Positions 8,441 through 21,374 are shown, numbered from the stretch's first letter. The stretch is DNA of 64,000 bases from Aschersonia sp. MBC 622 (GCA_030782805.1 JARJPL010000047.1:99659-163658), one strand, 5' to 3'. Numbers and translations: made by a program. Notes: a model not told the origin generated them from the letters alone.

Positions 8441-10948
8441 AGGACTTGCAGCGCATCTACAACGCATCCTCACCGCCTTCGAAAAGAAATGCACCACCTA
8501 GACTTGGCCTCTGACCCCTCTGGGCTTGAGGTTTACTGCTACCCCGGAGCACTCACAGGCGAGAAGCAGCCGGCCCCATCCGGGGTTGGAGACGCCCATT
8601 GGCCCAGCGGGGCGCCGGTCCTATGGATTCGTTTGGAAAGCCTTGCCAAAAAGCATTGCTAAGAAGAATGCGGAAGAATTATTATCAGGCACAAAATGGC
8701 TAAGAGAAGAAATAAAAGAATGCCGAGTTTTGTCCGAATTCAACCCTGCTAACCCTGCGCTCTGATTTTCGCTGTAACCAGGTTGCCGGGGCCCATCGAG
8801 GGACAGAAAGATGGCGTCGCAGCCGGCCGATTGGGCGCAATCAACCAAGCTCGGCACAATGGCTGCCTGGCTATGATGCAAGCTGAGTTTGCCATGTCGA
8901 AAATGACACAACATGCTTCTACTCGTCTGCAGCCAACCAGAAGCTGCAGCGAGGCGACATGCACGCAGGCACTGGTCTTGCCTAGACGGCACACGGCGCA
9001 AAGGTTGACTCCAGCCAACCAAGCACGTCCGCACCAATGTTTTTTGCTTGCGAGAAAGCAACAAGTAAACTTGACCAGGCCCTGATAATACGTGCCGTCA
9101 AACACAAAGTCTCGTTGTGGATCAGACTTGTCAATGCTGTTACCCTATGACAACGTAATACGTAACCAAAATCGACGGGGCCAACGGGTGTGTGCTCCAC
9201 CAGCGCCGGGTCTAGCATGCGGAACCAGGCAAGGGATAATGAGGAAAAAAATCGTGTTATTATTTTTTTTTCTTTGGACGCCAATAATTCCAGATCTGCT
9301 GCTTGCTGCAGCGTCTGGGGTAGGTGGGGGAGTCGTGAGCGCGGAGTAGACGGACAGGCCAAACGTCGATGGGCACATCAATCACAGATTTGGTGTGCCA
9401 TTGGAAAAATGCATGTCGACACCATCTGACGGATTGGCATGTGTTGATGTGAGATGCGAGCGAGACATGCCCAGCGAGCTAATATATCAGCAGCCGTTCA
9501 CAGGCCTGTGAGGCGCGGGAGAATGGCTGAATGGTTCCTAGACTCTCCGTTTCCCGGCATCACAAGACAATGGCAGGCCACGCCATGCCGTTCCCCCCCG
9601 AGACCAGTTTCGTCGGCGGTGGAATGGGACAAGGCTCACATCTTACCGCTCTGTACAGGCGCGATTACTATCCGGGGATCATTGAGGGGGAAGGGTTGGT
9701 TGTTGGGAGCGCGACTGTCCATCGTTGGCCGGTCACCTGATCGGTGCGAGCCCAGACGAGGCCAGGCGTAACAAGCTTTCTCGTGGCACACTGCGGTTTG
9801 CTTGTTGATTTATCGAATGGCCGTTGTCGTGTGTAGATTGGTTTCGGAGAGTAGCACACACGGCCGCCGTGTTCCGATGCGCGGCGATGGCTGGTTTCTT
9901 TTGTGTGTGTAATAATGTATCAATGTGTCTTGTCAAAGCATCACTGATTGTTATCTTGCTCTTCAGCCGCCGCGCTGACAATTACTACCTAATATGGACT
10001 AGCTTCGGCCCGCGCTCTCCATCTTGAGACCGCCCAACAAAAGGATTCACGCGAAGAGGTGTGTCATTTCTTGCTGGCGGTAGGAAAGCAGGAATTAAGG
10101 CATAGTTGTATTTTAGCACCAAAAACGAGGAAAAGAAGAAAAATTCTGCTAGGCTAGAACTGAGCCTTGAATGTAGGTGTAGGCCCCTGGCTTAAACCAA
10201 AACAACAAGTAGTGAGGGTTTACTGAATTAGCCCCTGCTCCCCGAGAGCTGTTATCTCCCAGAGCTCGCAGTTGACAGCCGCAAGATGTGTCCATTGATG
10301 TGCCTCTACCCTCTGCCCAAGATCAACACAGACAGAGTTCGGCTGCACCAGCTGCCAGTCGGCAGTCAACACATGCACCTGCAGTGATCCAGTCAAGAAA
10401 ATAAATGATGATGAGGATGATAATACTAATACCAACTTTATTCTTCACAGCTTCTTGTTTCATTCTCCACCCGTGTAGCCACTTTAATGGCCAGTATGAC
10501 AATCCCCAGAACGAGGCCGTCGTAGCCACACGCCCCCCAGGATCGGCTTCCTACGGCCTCTTGGCCGTGTACCGGCAAGTACTTTTTCAATACATCTACC
10601 ATATGGAAAGTACATCGGTTTTCCGCGCTCATAACCGCACACCTCTTACACTATTTTTTTGCATTGGTCACCCACGACTCTCTGACCACACCACACAAAC
10701 GGCCACCTCCCAAACATTCGTCGACCTACTTATTCTCCATTTCCCCAGTTTCCTCCTTCTCTTTCCCTTTTTCTCTTTCAATCCCTCTTTCTGTCATCCA
10801 ATTTTCAACCCCTTGGAAAGAAAGACTATTCTGGTTACTAGTCTTTTCTCACTCAACTCTTCAACCGAGTTTCAACACTGATACGTGCCCCCCTCCTCAA
10901 CGCCCGTATCAACCACACAACCATCCACACACACTCCTCAAAATCATC
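8441..10948. other. Intergenic, 2.5 kb upstream of the serine dehydratase gene
   Basis: Only short overlapping frames on both strands, with no conserved motif. The last part (about 10738-10870) is a pyrimidine-rich promoter tract. No RNA gene recognised. Confidence 0.5.
10738..10810 (+). promoter_or_regulatory. CT-rich core-promoter tract
   Basis: An almost pure pyrimidine stretch (CTCCTTCTCTTTCCC, then TTTCTCTTTCAATCCC) ends about 140 bases before the ATG at 10949. CT blocks of this kind commonly mark start regions of well-expressed filamentous-fungal genes. Actual start sites cannot be read from sequence. Confidence 0.5.
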
Positions 10949-12024
10949 ATGGGATCCCTCGGTGGTGAGAGCACCCTTCCTTGGGTCAAGACGCCCTGCG
11001 TCTATAGCACTGCCGTTTCCCGTGCCGTTGGCTGGTGAGTCTCTCAATACCGGACTTCACACACAAAACACCCACTAACACGGAAACCAGCAACATTTAC
11101 CTCAAACTCGACAACCTCCAGCCGTCAGGCTCCTTCAAGTCCCGCGGCATCGGCAACCTCATGACCCGCGCCGTCGCCCACCACCCCGGCAACGTGCACT
11201 TTTACTGCGCCTCTGGCGGCAACGCTGGCCTCGCCTGCGCCACGTCCGCCGTCGCCCTCAACCGCCCTTGCACCGTCGTTGTGCCACTCACCACGTCAGA
11301 GTTTATGCGCAACAAGCTCGTCGCCCTCGGCGCCCACGTCCAGCAGTACGGCAAGAACCTCTTCGCCGCCGAGCAGTACGTCAAGCAGGAGCTCGTCGCC
11401 CACGACCCCGACGGCGTCTTCGTCCCGCCCTTTGACCACCCGGACATTTGGGACGGCGCCGCCAGCCTCATCCCCGAGCTGCGCGATCAGATGGACGTGC
11501 CCATGGACGCCATTGTCTGCTCCGTCGGCGGCGGCGGCCTCTTCAACGGCCTCATGCAGGGCATCGAGACCTTTCCCTGGTCCGGCAACAAGCCCCACGT
11601 CGTCGGCGTCGAGACGGCCGGTGCTGACTCTCTCAACGCCTCCCTCGCCGCCAACGAGCACCTTACTCTTGCTGAAATCACCTCCATCGCCGTCTCCCTC
11701 GGCTGCTCCCGCGTCTCCGCCCAGACGTGGAAGTGGGCGCACTACCCAAACACCCACAGCATGGTCGTCTCCGACGCCGACGCCGCCATGGCCTGTGTGC
11801 GTTTCGCCGACGACGTGCGTCTTCTCGTTGAGGTTTCCTGTGGTGCCGCTCTCGCTGCTGCCTATCGCGGTGACCTCCGTGCTTCCCTCGGCAAGGGTCT
11901 CTCCGACGCTGAGTGGTCGCAGAAGAATGTCGTCCTCATCGTCTGTGGAGGCTCTGGTGTTTCTCTGCAGCTGCTCGACCGCTACGTCCAGGAGTACGGT
12001 CCTCAGTCCGCCATCAAAGTTTGA
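10949..12024 (+). CDS. L-serine/L-threonine dehydratase (PLP-dependent)
   Basis: Two exons, 10949-11034 and 11091-12024, with a 56-base intron (GTGAGT donor, CACTAAC branch, CAG acceptor); 339 residues. The enzyme deaminates L-serine (and usually L-threonine) to pyruvate (or 2-oxobutanoate) plus ammonia in the cytosol. It is a fold-type II PLP protein. The PLP-binding lysine is K45 in PSGSFKSRG; SGGNAG binds the substrate carboxylate, and the glycine loop SVGGGGLFNG (173-182) holds the cofactor phosphate. There is no C-terminal ACT regulatory domain, so this is the catabolic type, like yeast CHA1 or mammalian SDS, and not biosynthetic threonine deaminase. Codon use is strongly C-biased, suggesting good expression. 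Start context (ATCATCATGGG) is good and there is no competing in-frame ATG. Confidence 0.93.
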
Positions 12025-13477
12025 GGAACGCACTCACTATCGGAAATATATCCAATTTCGAAGAGGCCCGACCACCCTTTCTCGATATTTTCGACCAAAT
12101 TCTCTCAAGTCGACTTGCTTTTACCAAGTTCCACTAATGACGAGAGATCATCTACGACGACCATGATCGAAGCCGCGAGGCATTACGCTTTACTCGACGA
12201 CAACCCGTGCTTGCCAACAACACAAATTCCCCCGAAATGGAAAGAACTAGAGAAAGATTTGTTGCTTTTTGTCTCTTCGCATCTTTGTTGTGTCTGCGAG
12301 ACACATGATTTCACTGGCAGGCGTTTTTGCTGTGTGTTTTTTCTTTTTGCACCTTAGGTATTAATGCGGACAGAGACCGTTATCCGAGTCTTGGATTCAA
12401 ATGTCGCGGTTTAACTACTACGAGCATTTCTGGGACACATGCTTTTTTTTATTACTCACTCAGCATATTTCATCTGCAGGGACTGGATCCCTCAGAAGCA
12501 TCTTTTAGCGTTTCACGACAAGGAGGATTGGAGGAAGATACCCATTTGTTTTACGAATCATGATATAGAGATACCCCTATAGAACGACGACTGGTCTGGT
12601 GGAGGACAGACCGCAACGAGACTTTCGCGGGCCTGAAACATGGCTTCGCATGACTTTTTTTTTTCCTTTGGAATTTTCTTCTTTTATTTAGTTAATAAAA
12701 GTGACGCCCGCGTAGAAATGTCTTGTAGACAAATTACCGATGCAGATGTTCTCTTGCTAAAGCAAGAAGAATCTAGAATGGGTGGTTATGTATCTGTCGT
12801 CGACGACAGGCGTAAGCCATTCTTTAAATATCGGTACACCGTAAGACTAAACTTGTATTTGTACATGCCTTTGTTATCTAGATAGGAAACGCCAATGAGG
12901 AGGGTCATCATCACAAGGGGGGGAGTGTTATCGGTCGGGGCCGTGCAGGTGGGGAGGCTTAGATTCAACAGGGCTATATCGGGAGCATCAAATTGTTATC
13001 TGTACTTTGTAGGCTCGTGTTCTAATAAAAGAAATGGCATTGGGTAGCAGGTAGGTATGTTTGGGCCGAAAGCTGTGTGACGCAGATGATAAACATGCTT
13101 CCTTTTGGCGCCCTGTGTCTGTCACTGTAACGATACGTGCCCAGACACGAGCCGATTCGTATCCAAGGACGACACGGGAGATGGGAAATCGTATTGGTTG
13201 CAAAACATGAGATACGTACGTACATAGATAGCATGCCTGCGGCCGCTGATACAGCAACCTGTACGGAGTATCAGGTACTTGTATGACTCAACTCTTATCA
13301 CCGCCATCCTGATAAGCATCCGCGATTGCGCCGCCCGTTTCCGAGACATTTTCCATGTTTATTTTGCTTTTTTTTCTATTTCATTGTTATTTTTCTAGTT
13401 TTTTTCGAGTTTCAAAAAAGTACATTGCTCAAGCCATGATCGTAGTACAGGTGACAAGGGACGAGACGAACGCGGCC
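12025..13477. other. Intergenic between two convergent genes
   Basis: Lies between the 3' ends of the dehydratase and CENP-S genes. Frames are short and T-rich tracts frequent. A TACGGAGTA motif occurs near 13262. Nothing gene-like seen. Confidence 0.5.
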
Positions 13478-14187
13478 TCACCGCCCCGATAACCTCGTTG
13501 CGCCGCCCCTGGCCCCTCCGCGGCTGCCACCTCGCCCTCCTCTGCCGCCCCCCGTCGTCGCCGTCTTGCGCGCGGCTCCAGTCGCGGCGCCACGCTGCGT
13601 CTTGCGCTCGTTGATGTAGTCCTGCATGAGCTGCTGCAAGTCCGGATTCTTGCGCGCCAGCAGCAGCACGTCGTCTGTGGTGACGACGCTGCGGGAGGCG
13701 TGGTTGGCAAAGGACTCGAGGTCGACGGCGACGTTTTCTGTGAAATTGTCCGATTAGCAAGCCTACTCTCTCTCTCCATCTCTCGTATCTTAAACTTCTT
13801 CAAACAACTTCCGCTCTTCTGAAAAGATGTGATTTCCAAGTTGATGAAAAAAGTCGCTGCACCAACTTGGTATGGTGGCGGGCAAGGGAAGGACCGCAGA
13901 AGGCGAGCGAAGCGAGGGCAAGAAAAAAAAATGGAAAAAAGAAAAAAGTACCGATTTGAGTCCAGACGAGCTCCGTCAGAGCGCCGATGAACTGAGGCGT
14001 CGCGTTACGATTCCGGCGCATGCACTCCTCGTCGACGATTTGCCCGACGGCGTACCAGAGTGCCGACTTGAGGCGCTGTATCCAACCAAGGTTAGCCACC
14101 AGTGTACTGGGATCTATTCCTGCGCTATTCGCGTAGTTGTAAAACCGGTGCTCTTACGTCTCTGTCGTCTTCCATGGTATCGGCCAT
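13478..14187 (-). CDS. mhf1: CENP-S / MHF1 histone-fold protein
   Basis: Three exons on the minus strand: 14158-14187, 13952-14075, 13478-13737; 137 residues beginning MADTMEDDRDRLKSALWYAVG. CENP-S pairs with CENP-X. The dimer works both in the CENP-T-W-S-X kinetochore complex and as MHF1-MHF2, the partner of the FANCM/Mph1/Fml1 helicase at damaged forks. The family histone fold is complete: RLKSALWYAVGQIVDEEC (helix 1), TPQFIGALTELVW (helix 2), ENVAVDLESFANHASRS and the loop-helix TTDDVLLLARKNPDLQ. A Gly/Arg-rich tail (GGGRGGRGGSRGG) follows, common in fungal members and possibly DNA- or RNA-binding. Intron 2 is long (214 bases). A frame-open ATG lies farther upstream, but the chosen start gives the family's usual N-terminus. 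Confidence 0.92.
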
Positions 14188-14464
14188 TTTTGTCTTGTCC
14201 TTTTGCACGATAATGTCGTGCGCGCCCGTCGTTGGGACGTGGTTGATGCGAGCTGCAAGCTTCCCGCGACGCGTTTGGACGTGGGGGCATTCAAAGTACA
14301 GCCGCCAGTTTACGAGCAGCACCTTTTATATAGCCAGCTACAATCAGAAGCAGTACCAAAAAGTATCATTAATTGATTCCCCAATTTAGTTTAGATTCCA
14401 TAAGAAAGTTTGTTCGATTAGATGTTCTACTCTATGCTTCATTACATAGCATTTATATACGCAC

Positions 14465-17408
14465 TCATGCTGTGCCGGCCCCTGTCGGTGCTGGGCTGCT
14501 CTGAGCCGGCGGCGGCGGAGGAGGAGGGGGTGGGGGAGGAGGCGGCGTCACGGGCGGCTTCTTCTTGTACACGGACAAGCGGTTCGAGCCACCACAGAAC
14601 TCTACGTTGCTACCTCCACACAACATGGCGCACTCGCCCTTGGGCGCTACCGCCGACAACGTCGAGAGTGTGTTGCCACAATAGCATTCTCTGCCGTACT
14701 CGGTGCCAAAGTACTCGTAGTCCTTGCAGAATGTCGCGCAGAGCTGATTTGTCATTTTGTCCGCCGCCGTGGACGTGCCGGCCAGCGCGCGCGTTGTGTT
14801 GACCTCGGTCTGACAGCCGACGAGCGCAAAGTCGCCCGCCGCGGGAGGCTGCTCCGGGACGCCGCCGGGAATGGCCGGGTTCATATACAGCTCGAGGCGG
14901 TTGCTGGCGCCGCAGTACTGGAACTGGTCGCCGGCGCACGGCATGTTACAGTCGGCAAGCGGGGCCGCCGCGGTGTCGGTCCCGACAAAGCTGCCGCAGT
15001 AGCACTCACTGCCGTATTCGGTGCCAAAGTAGCGGTACGTCTTGCAATAGTCGGCGCACTTTTCGTTGGTCATGTCTGGGCCCGATGTGCTGCCGCTCAG
15101 GAGGGCGCGGTTGGTGGGGGCCTCGGCCCAGCACCCGACCATGGTGTAGGGCGCAACCGTCTCCTTGTGCCTCAGCGTGCCCGTGGGCGTGGTTACGCTG
15201 GCCGTGGTTGAGAAGAGTTCCAGGCGGTTGCCGGCGCCGCAGTACACGGTCGGGTCGCCACCACAGGCCATGTTGCACTCCTCGAGCGGTGCGCTCTTGG
15301 ATCCGCTGTAGAGCAAGTTGCCACAGTAGCCTGAGGTATGTTAGCCGACGTCAGCAGTGGTTTTGTAAAAGAGGCTTACATTCGCGGCCGTACTCCGTGC
15401 CCCAGTAGTTGTAGTTCTTGCAGAAGGTCATGCACATTTCGAGCGTCATGGTATCGTTGGCTGTAGAGGCATCTGGCAGGGCCCGCTTACCACTGCCCTC
15501 TTCCCAACAACCCTTCAAAACGTAACCGCCAAGTGCGGTCTTGTGAGTAGGTGTAGGAGCAGGAGCGGCGGTAGAAGGCGGCGTGGTGCTCGGAGTGCCA
15601 GGTGAAGTGGAATTGCCGGTTGGCTCCGGCTCCGGCGGCGGCGCAAGAGGACCACCGGAACTAGTAGGGTCCGCGAGCACTGAGTGTGAAGACAAGACAG
15701 GATTGGGAGTCGCGTTGGCATTGCCCGTGCTAGGAGAGGCAGCTGGCGAGGCGGGCACGGCGTCGTCGTTGTTCAAGGCCCGCAGCTCGTGGCGAACAGT
15801 GTTGCAAGACATTGGGTTCTGGAAAGAAGTGCAAGATCCACCAAGACCAGCGACACTATTGAAAGATACAGATGCATCACCGCTGCTCAAGTCGACAAAA
15901 GACTGGTACGCCATGCCGCCCTCAATTTTCTGCTCAGCCTTGAAGAAGGTGTATTCGCCAATGCATTGCCCACTTGTCATGTCAAGCGTAGCAGAATTGA
16001 GTTTGTGAACAGGGCTATCCTCTTGCGCCGTCTTGTAGTGGATTGTTGCTTTGGCGCCTTTGGAAATGGCATCGTTGCGGACGGCAGCGACGAGTGTCGT
16101 GGCGCCTGTAGAGCCAAGAATGCAGCTCTGCGGCTTTTGGAACAGAATGGTGTCCTGGATGAGGTAGCCATTACCATTGTTGTCTGCTGTCTGCTTGGTG
16201 CCGTCGGCATAGTTGATGACAACAGTAAATGATGAGATACCAGTCTTGACGGGAATTTTGGCGTCAATGGGAAAGAAGCCAAAAGTATCGTCAAAGCCCT
16301 GGCCCAGGCCGTGAATGGTAGCCTTGATGTCGCAGCCACTTTCTCCGCATTGTGATTCGCCATTGCGGTTTTTGTACGTTATGGTAAGGTCATTGATGCT
16401 GTCTTTGGACAGGCCAGTGGTCTTGATGCGGATGTAGCCAGAAAAGTGCAAATTGGCGCCACCGTCAGCGAGGAGGAGCTGCAGGTCAACGGGCTTGACC
16501 TTGTAGGGAATAATGGGTTCGGTCAGGTTGACACCGGCAGGAACAACCTCAATCATCTTTTGCAGAACATTCTTGCAGACTTCGTTGAACTTGGCATTGT
16601 CGCGCATAGCTTCCATGGTTTTGTTGCCGTCTGAGTTGAAGACCTTGAAGTCGGAATTTTTGTGAACATTGACCGCGGGGCCGACAACGAGCGGATTGCC
16701 GGTGGTGCCGTCGAGGTATTCAGTAACAATCTTGTTGTCGAAGGCCGCGACTGATTTATCTAAACCACCCAACCCATTGTTGGACTTGGCGTCGGGAATA
16801 ATTTCCGGGAACTCGGTGTTGTGGACACCACCAAGCGTGTGACCGCAGGCTGTGACTTGGATCATTTCGACATTGTTAAAGCCCATGCGGTCAAACTGCT
16901 GCTTGAACGTGGTAGCGGAGTTTTGCGGCTGCGGAACACCAGTATCGCCAGCTGCTTCGGCATCGACTCTTCCACCACGGACGGGAATGATGGGTCCGCC
17001 GCAGGAGCGCACCGAGGCGTAAACGCCGGCGGCAATCAGGTCGGAAAGACTAGTATGGGGAGAGACATACTTGGACATGAACTCGAGGGTTGTCTTGTGT
17101 CCAGGGCCAGTGTTCTCGCCATCGTCGAGCTCATACTGAAGGGAGCCATCGAGGCCGCCGGTCTTGAAATAAACATTGGCAGTGGACATGTCGTGGAAGC
17201 CGACGCGGAGCCACTCGGCGGCATTCTGGCGGCCCGGACCCGACGCCTCGTTGGTGCAAGGGGAGATTGTGTCGGAAAACTTGCGCGCTTTGAAGGAGCT
17301 AAGCTGGTACATGATCTCCTCGAGCTCGTCGGTTGAGGCGGGCCATGTTGGGTCGGCAATGGCCAAGCTGGACAGAGCCAGCGCGGCTAAAGCCACAGAC
17401 TTTGTCAT
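14465..17408 (-). CDS. Secreted haem peroxidase fused to three WSC domains
   Basis: Two exons, 15380-17408 and 14465-15330 (intron with CTAAC branch), 964 residues. A signal peptide (residues 1-18, cut near AIA-DP) is followed by a plant/fungal-type haem peroxidase domain (about 25-290): distal Arg68 and His72 in RVGFHDM, proximal His190 in TACGHTLGGVH. Then come a beta-rich region of unknown type (about 300-550), a Pro/Ser/Thr linker and three WSC carbohydrate-binding domains (627-716, 738-826, 845-931) with repeated GTEYG-ECYCG and GGSNRL-type motifs. The end is a poly-proline stretch. WSC modules bind cell-wall glucans, so the enzyme is probably anchored at the wall, where it would use H2O2 on phenolic or wall substrates. 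The Mn2+- and lignin-peroxidase residues cannot be confirmed by eye. The WSC1 domain is split by the intron, and the splice restores its ECYCG motif exactly. Confidence 0.92.
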
Positions 17409-20069
17409 TTTGCACTATGTACAAGATATGCAAGAAGAATATTCTAAGCGAAGATTGGCGCCCGGGAAAAGTTGCAAGTTTTTTTGCCGTGGAGAAGACG
17501 TGTCACAGCGGCCGAGCGACGGGCGATGCGCTTGGACTGGTTGGGCAGACAATTGGAGGACAAAGCGAGGAACATCAAGACTTTATGTACAGAAGTAAAA
17601 GCCACGAGAAAAGAGCGGAAGAACGGATCTGGAAGGTGATAATGCGAGAGCAGGGGACTGCAGGCATATTGATGAGGAAGAGCCCAAAGAAAGAGGCGAG
17701 GCGGATGTAATCAGCCGACCAGCTGATCAAGGAGGCGACAGCGACCAGTAGCACAGACGAAATACGGGCGACATGCCACTCTGGAGCTGAGCCAAGGAAG
17801 CCTGTGCGGTGATGTTGCCACTGTGGCATCTGCATGTTCCTCCATACGAGAATGCACGAACGCAGAGCTGCTGTCTGTTGCATATTGGCTGGTGATGTAA
17901 ATGCATGGCAAATGGTGTAAAGGACCGAAAAGCCTCGGTCAGGAACGCGCTGCAACGGTGTGATGTCAGGGTCTGATGCGGAATCTGGTGGGGGAGTAAG
18001 CGGGCTGAGCTTCTGGACAAGCCAAGCTGATGGAATAGATGAACTGCATGAGAGCTGAAGATTCAATAAAGAAGATGGCGATGTGTCGTTGTTTGTATTT
18101 TGTCAGACAACCAATATTCGAAAAAAAGGCGAGGTGCTGCAGTGGAAGGACGTCTGATTACATAATGCTCAGCACCTAAATCACCAACCCAATCGCTGTA
18201 TTCGTGCCTGATTGTCTCTGCTCTGCAAAGCGCTGTAGCGTCCTTAGGTATTGTAGCGCTGGAACATCATTGGCTGCAAGTCTCCAGAGCTTCCCATACG
18301 GTTTCCCACTCTGCCCATGCATCCGTTTGCCATATCTTTATCGACTCATGCACATGAATGGCATCACCTTTGCGAGCGTTTCCCTTCAGCAGAATCTTTC
18401 AGCTAGAATCAATCAAAAATAATCCCGAAATCTCACCCTTACCCCACGGTGACTGGCCCATTCTTTGCAGCGCGGACCATGTTGCCACGCTCCCGTCTGC
18501 ATCGATAGCGACCTAGATTGCAATAGCTCAGATTCGCCCAGCCACGCCGCTGCAGACCGGTCCCAAACTCATGCACTGTAACCCTGCACCGTCGACACAT
18601 TGGGTAGTCAGAATGTTGACATGGAACGACGGCAACTCTTTTCACCTCTCAGTGCTGCCACCCACGCCCCAAAGCTCTCCTCACCATGCGATCCGCCTCG
18701 CATTTGCACCAAATTGGTCTTCATGCGACGGTGGCCCGCCTGCAGACTTCAATATTATTACCAATGGCTTAATTACAAGATGACCACTATTTCCAAGAGA
18801 ATAGGTCGTATTTGGATTGCCGGCCAGAAAACGGCTTCTTGGCCAGCTCGCCCCATTTCAGCGTTATCCTATGCGGCTTGATTCCTGCAGCATTGGTGGC
18901 ATGCCATGCCGAATGCGTAGCTGTGGCAGTGTAAACAGATACTCATTCTCCAAAACGCCATCGTTGGCCTGTCGCGCTGACCAAAGTCTGTGTCTTTCGA
19001 CGCCACCGCTACCTTGGTCGCGCAAGTATTGTCACAAAGGCTCATATTTTTCGCTGCCCCCATCGATCTTGTAATCCAGTCCGTCCAGGCGACAAGTAAC
19101 TACCAATTGACTCTCCGCGTCAGTCATTGGGTGTGCTAAAATACACATTGCTCCAATGAGTCGAGGTTCCCTGGCGCCCCCTCATAATGCGGCTGTAAGT
19201 AACGGTACAACAGCTCTAACTATCATCAGGACACCTTGATGGACAAGTCTCTCTCTACCGATTACAGGAGAAAAGCCAAGTATCTGCCACTCGCTGGGTA
19301 ACATACTCTGTACCCTTCGCTCGGTATCCACGTGACGGCGGGGTTGGAATTGTGTTTCGTGCAGCTTGAGCCAGTCTACCTTGGTACCTCACTGCGCAAG
19401 GTCAGGCTGGCAGCGACTTACAATCTGCAAATGAGCATGTGACTACGTGCAGTCTCCTTTTGCTGCTGATTTGGAAAGACAAGCTGGACTTTGAAAGTGA
19501 GACAGACGATTGGTCCCGCTCCAGACAGGCTCGCCGTTCAACTTGCCAAGCAAGAGGGGTCAAGAATGTTCCCAATACGCTCACCAAGGGACTTTTGCCG
19601 AGTACTAGTTATCTCTCACTCGTGTCTTCATCCCTCACCTGCCATTTGAATGCCCGAATGCTAATCTCGCAGGTTGTCAAAGCTACTCCACCCACGACGA
19701 ATTGAAAATAAGGCTGTGAGGCTTGCCCATTTCACAGACCCTTGTCGGGGCAAAGGTCTCACCGTCGTGATTGGCCTTCATTATTCGAGTTGCTCAAGGT
19801 ACCCGCTGTCTTGTGCCAATAAGCAAGCAGAGCAGCCTCCCGCAAGTTGTTTGCCAGTTTCGATTTCCTGACTAGTCATCTCACACAGCAACGGTCTCGC
19901 CCGCATCTTCTCATCGATCTCAGATCCATCTCTCGTGTGCGCATCGAGGCAAAATAGCAGCGAAGCGCGAGAGTATTAGTCAAAAAGGGTGCCGACACTT
20001 CAAATAAACCCCTGCATGACTCGCTGTCCACACAATTTAGGAGGTTCGACATCTCCCAACAACTTCAAG
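17409..20069. other. Intergenic, 2.7 kb between divergent wall-protein genes
   Basis: Shared upstream region of the peroxidase-WSC gene (leftward) and the Cys-rich membrane protein gene (rightward). Frames are short and overlap on both strands, with no codon bias. No gene, repeat or RNA recognised. Confidence 0.5.
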
Positions 20070-21374
20070 ATGCGATGGCGTTGGGCTACATTGAGCTCAG
20101 TGCTTATCGCAGTCCGCCCTGTGGATGCCTCCTACATTTCCAAGTCCCCTCAGACTATGGAGCCAACGCGCGCTGCTGTAGCTATGAATCATCTTCTCGG
20201 CATCTCTCCAAGAATCACAGACGCTCCTGTTCCGGACCCGCGGAGTCTGGTTGGTCGCGCTGGTGCCTTGGAAAGAGAGTCAAATACTTGTGGTTTCTAC
20301 TCGGATGGTACGCTGAGTCTGCTACATGTTGCCCTGCAGAGAAAACCTGACAATAGTTAGGCTACCCGTTGCTGTGTTACACATCTACAGCTACGTGCGC
20401 ATTCGAGTCAAAGTTCGCAGCCTGCTGCGATCGTGGCACCACTTGCAGCAGCATATTTACGGGATGCTACCCATTCTCGGATTCCTTGAAAGGAAGCTGC
20501 GCTTCGGACAAGCTAAAGACACAGCCTCAGATGGCCTGCTGGCAAGTGGCCCAAATCCACGGTCAACACTGTGTGGTTGATATGCAAATTGTTGACAAAT
20601 GCTTTCAGTTTCGATAGCTCTGTACCCAATTGTGTGCTTCATACGCTTTTGATTTCCTCGACATCACTTGGAATCTGGGGTTGTGCGACGACGACTACTG
20701 GTGAGACTATATACTCGACGAAACCAGTCGACAAAACGAGCTCCGATAGTACGTCTCCTTCGATGTCCGCATCCAAGAGTACATCTTCGAGTACATCTCG
20801 AACTACAAGCTTCACGTCGGAGACTAGCGCAAAAAGCAGCACTGACAACAACGATGGCGAAAAAAAGAGCAATACCGGTGCCATTGTTGGTGGTGTAGTC
20901 GGGGGCGTCGGGGGCGCCGCTATTCTGGGAGCCGCCATCTTTTTCTTCATGCGTAGCCGCAAGAAGAAATCTGTCGACAGCGGCTCTGCCACAGCGGCCA
21001 CTTCGCAGCCCGTGTTTCAGCAATACCAGCAAAGCCCTTCACCTGGACAGGGCTCGCCGTTAGGATACCATCCCCAGGCAGGGTCCCCCGTGTACGACCC
21101 GAACACGGCATACAAGCATTACCAAGGCTCTCCCCAGCCTTACCCACAGCCTTCGCAAAGTCCCTTCGACCCGCACCGATCAGGCCATCAGAGCTGGGGT
21201 CAGCCTTCTCCTGGACTGACTTCGTCACCTAGCCCCCTCGGTTCGCCTAACCCAGTTTCGCCCACTGCCACGACGCCAGGGCCTACGACCATGGAACAGC
21301 AACATGGCCAACCGGTTGAGCTTGCAGAGTCAAATGCTGTCGGAACGTCTGCAAATCGGGCAGAGCTGGCTTGA
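20070..21374 (+). CDS. Cys-rich single-pass membrane protein, WSC/mid2-like layout
   Basis: Three-exon model: 20070-20307, 20361-20541, 20609-21374; 394 residues. A signal peptide (MRWRWATLSSVLIAVRPVDA) leads into a secreted domain with about 12 cysteines (NTCGFYSDG, then CAFESKFAACC, CSSIFTGCYP, VPNCVLH, GIWGC). A Ser/Thr-rich stalk likely to be O-glycosylated, one membrane span (GAIVGGVVGGVGGAAILGAA), a basic stop-transfer RSRKKK and a long Gln/Pro/Ser-rich cytoplasmic tail follow. This is the layout of ascomycete wall-stress-sensor-like proteins, though the cysteine pattern is not a true WSC domain. Intron 2 appears to use a GC-AG pair (GCAAGT donor at 20542): only that choice joins the frames. 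An alternative GTGGCC donor four bases on breaks the frame. Function unknown beyond likely surface sensing. Confidence 0.75.

Noticed and set aside
11296..12033. 245-codon minus frame and 295-codon plus frame in the dehydratase gene
   Set aside because: Shadows caused by high GC in the third codon positions of the real gene.
17575..18066. 163-codon minus frame upstream of the peroxidase
   Set aside because: No motif or bias; hydrophobic pieces appear to be chance in promoter DNA.
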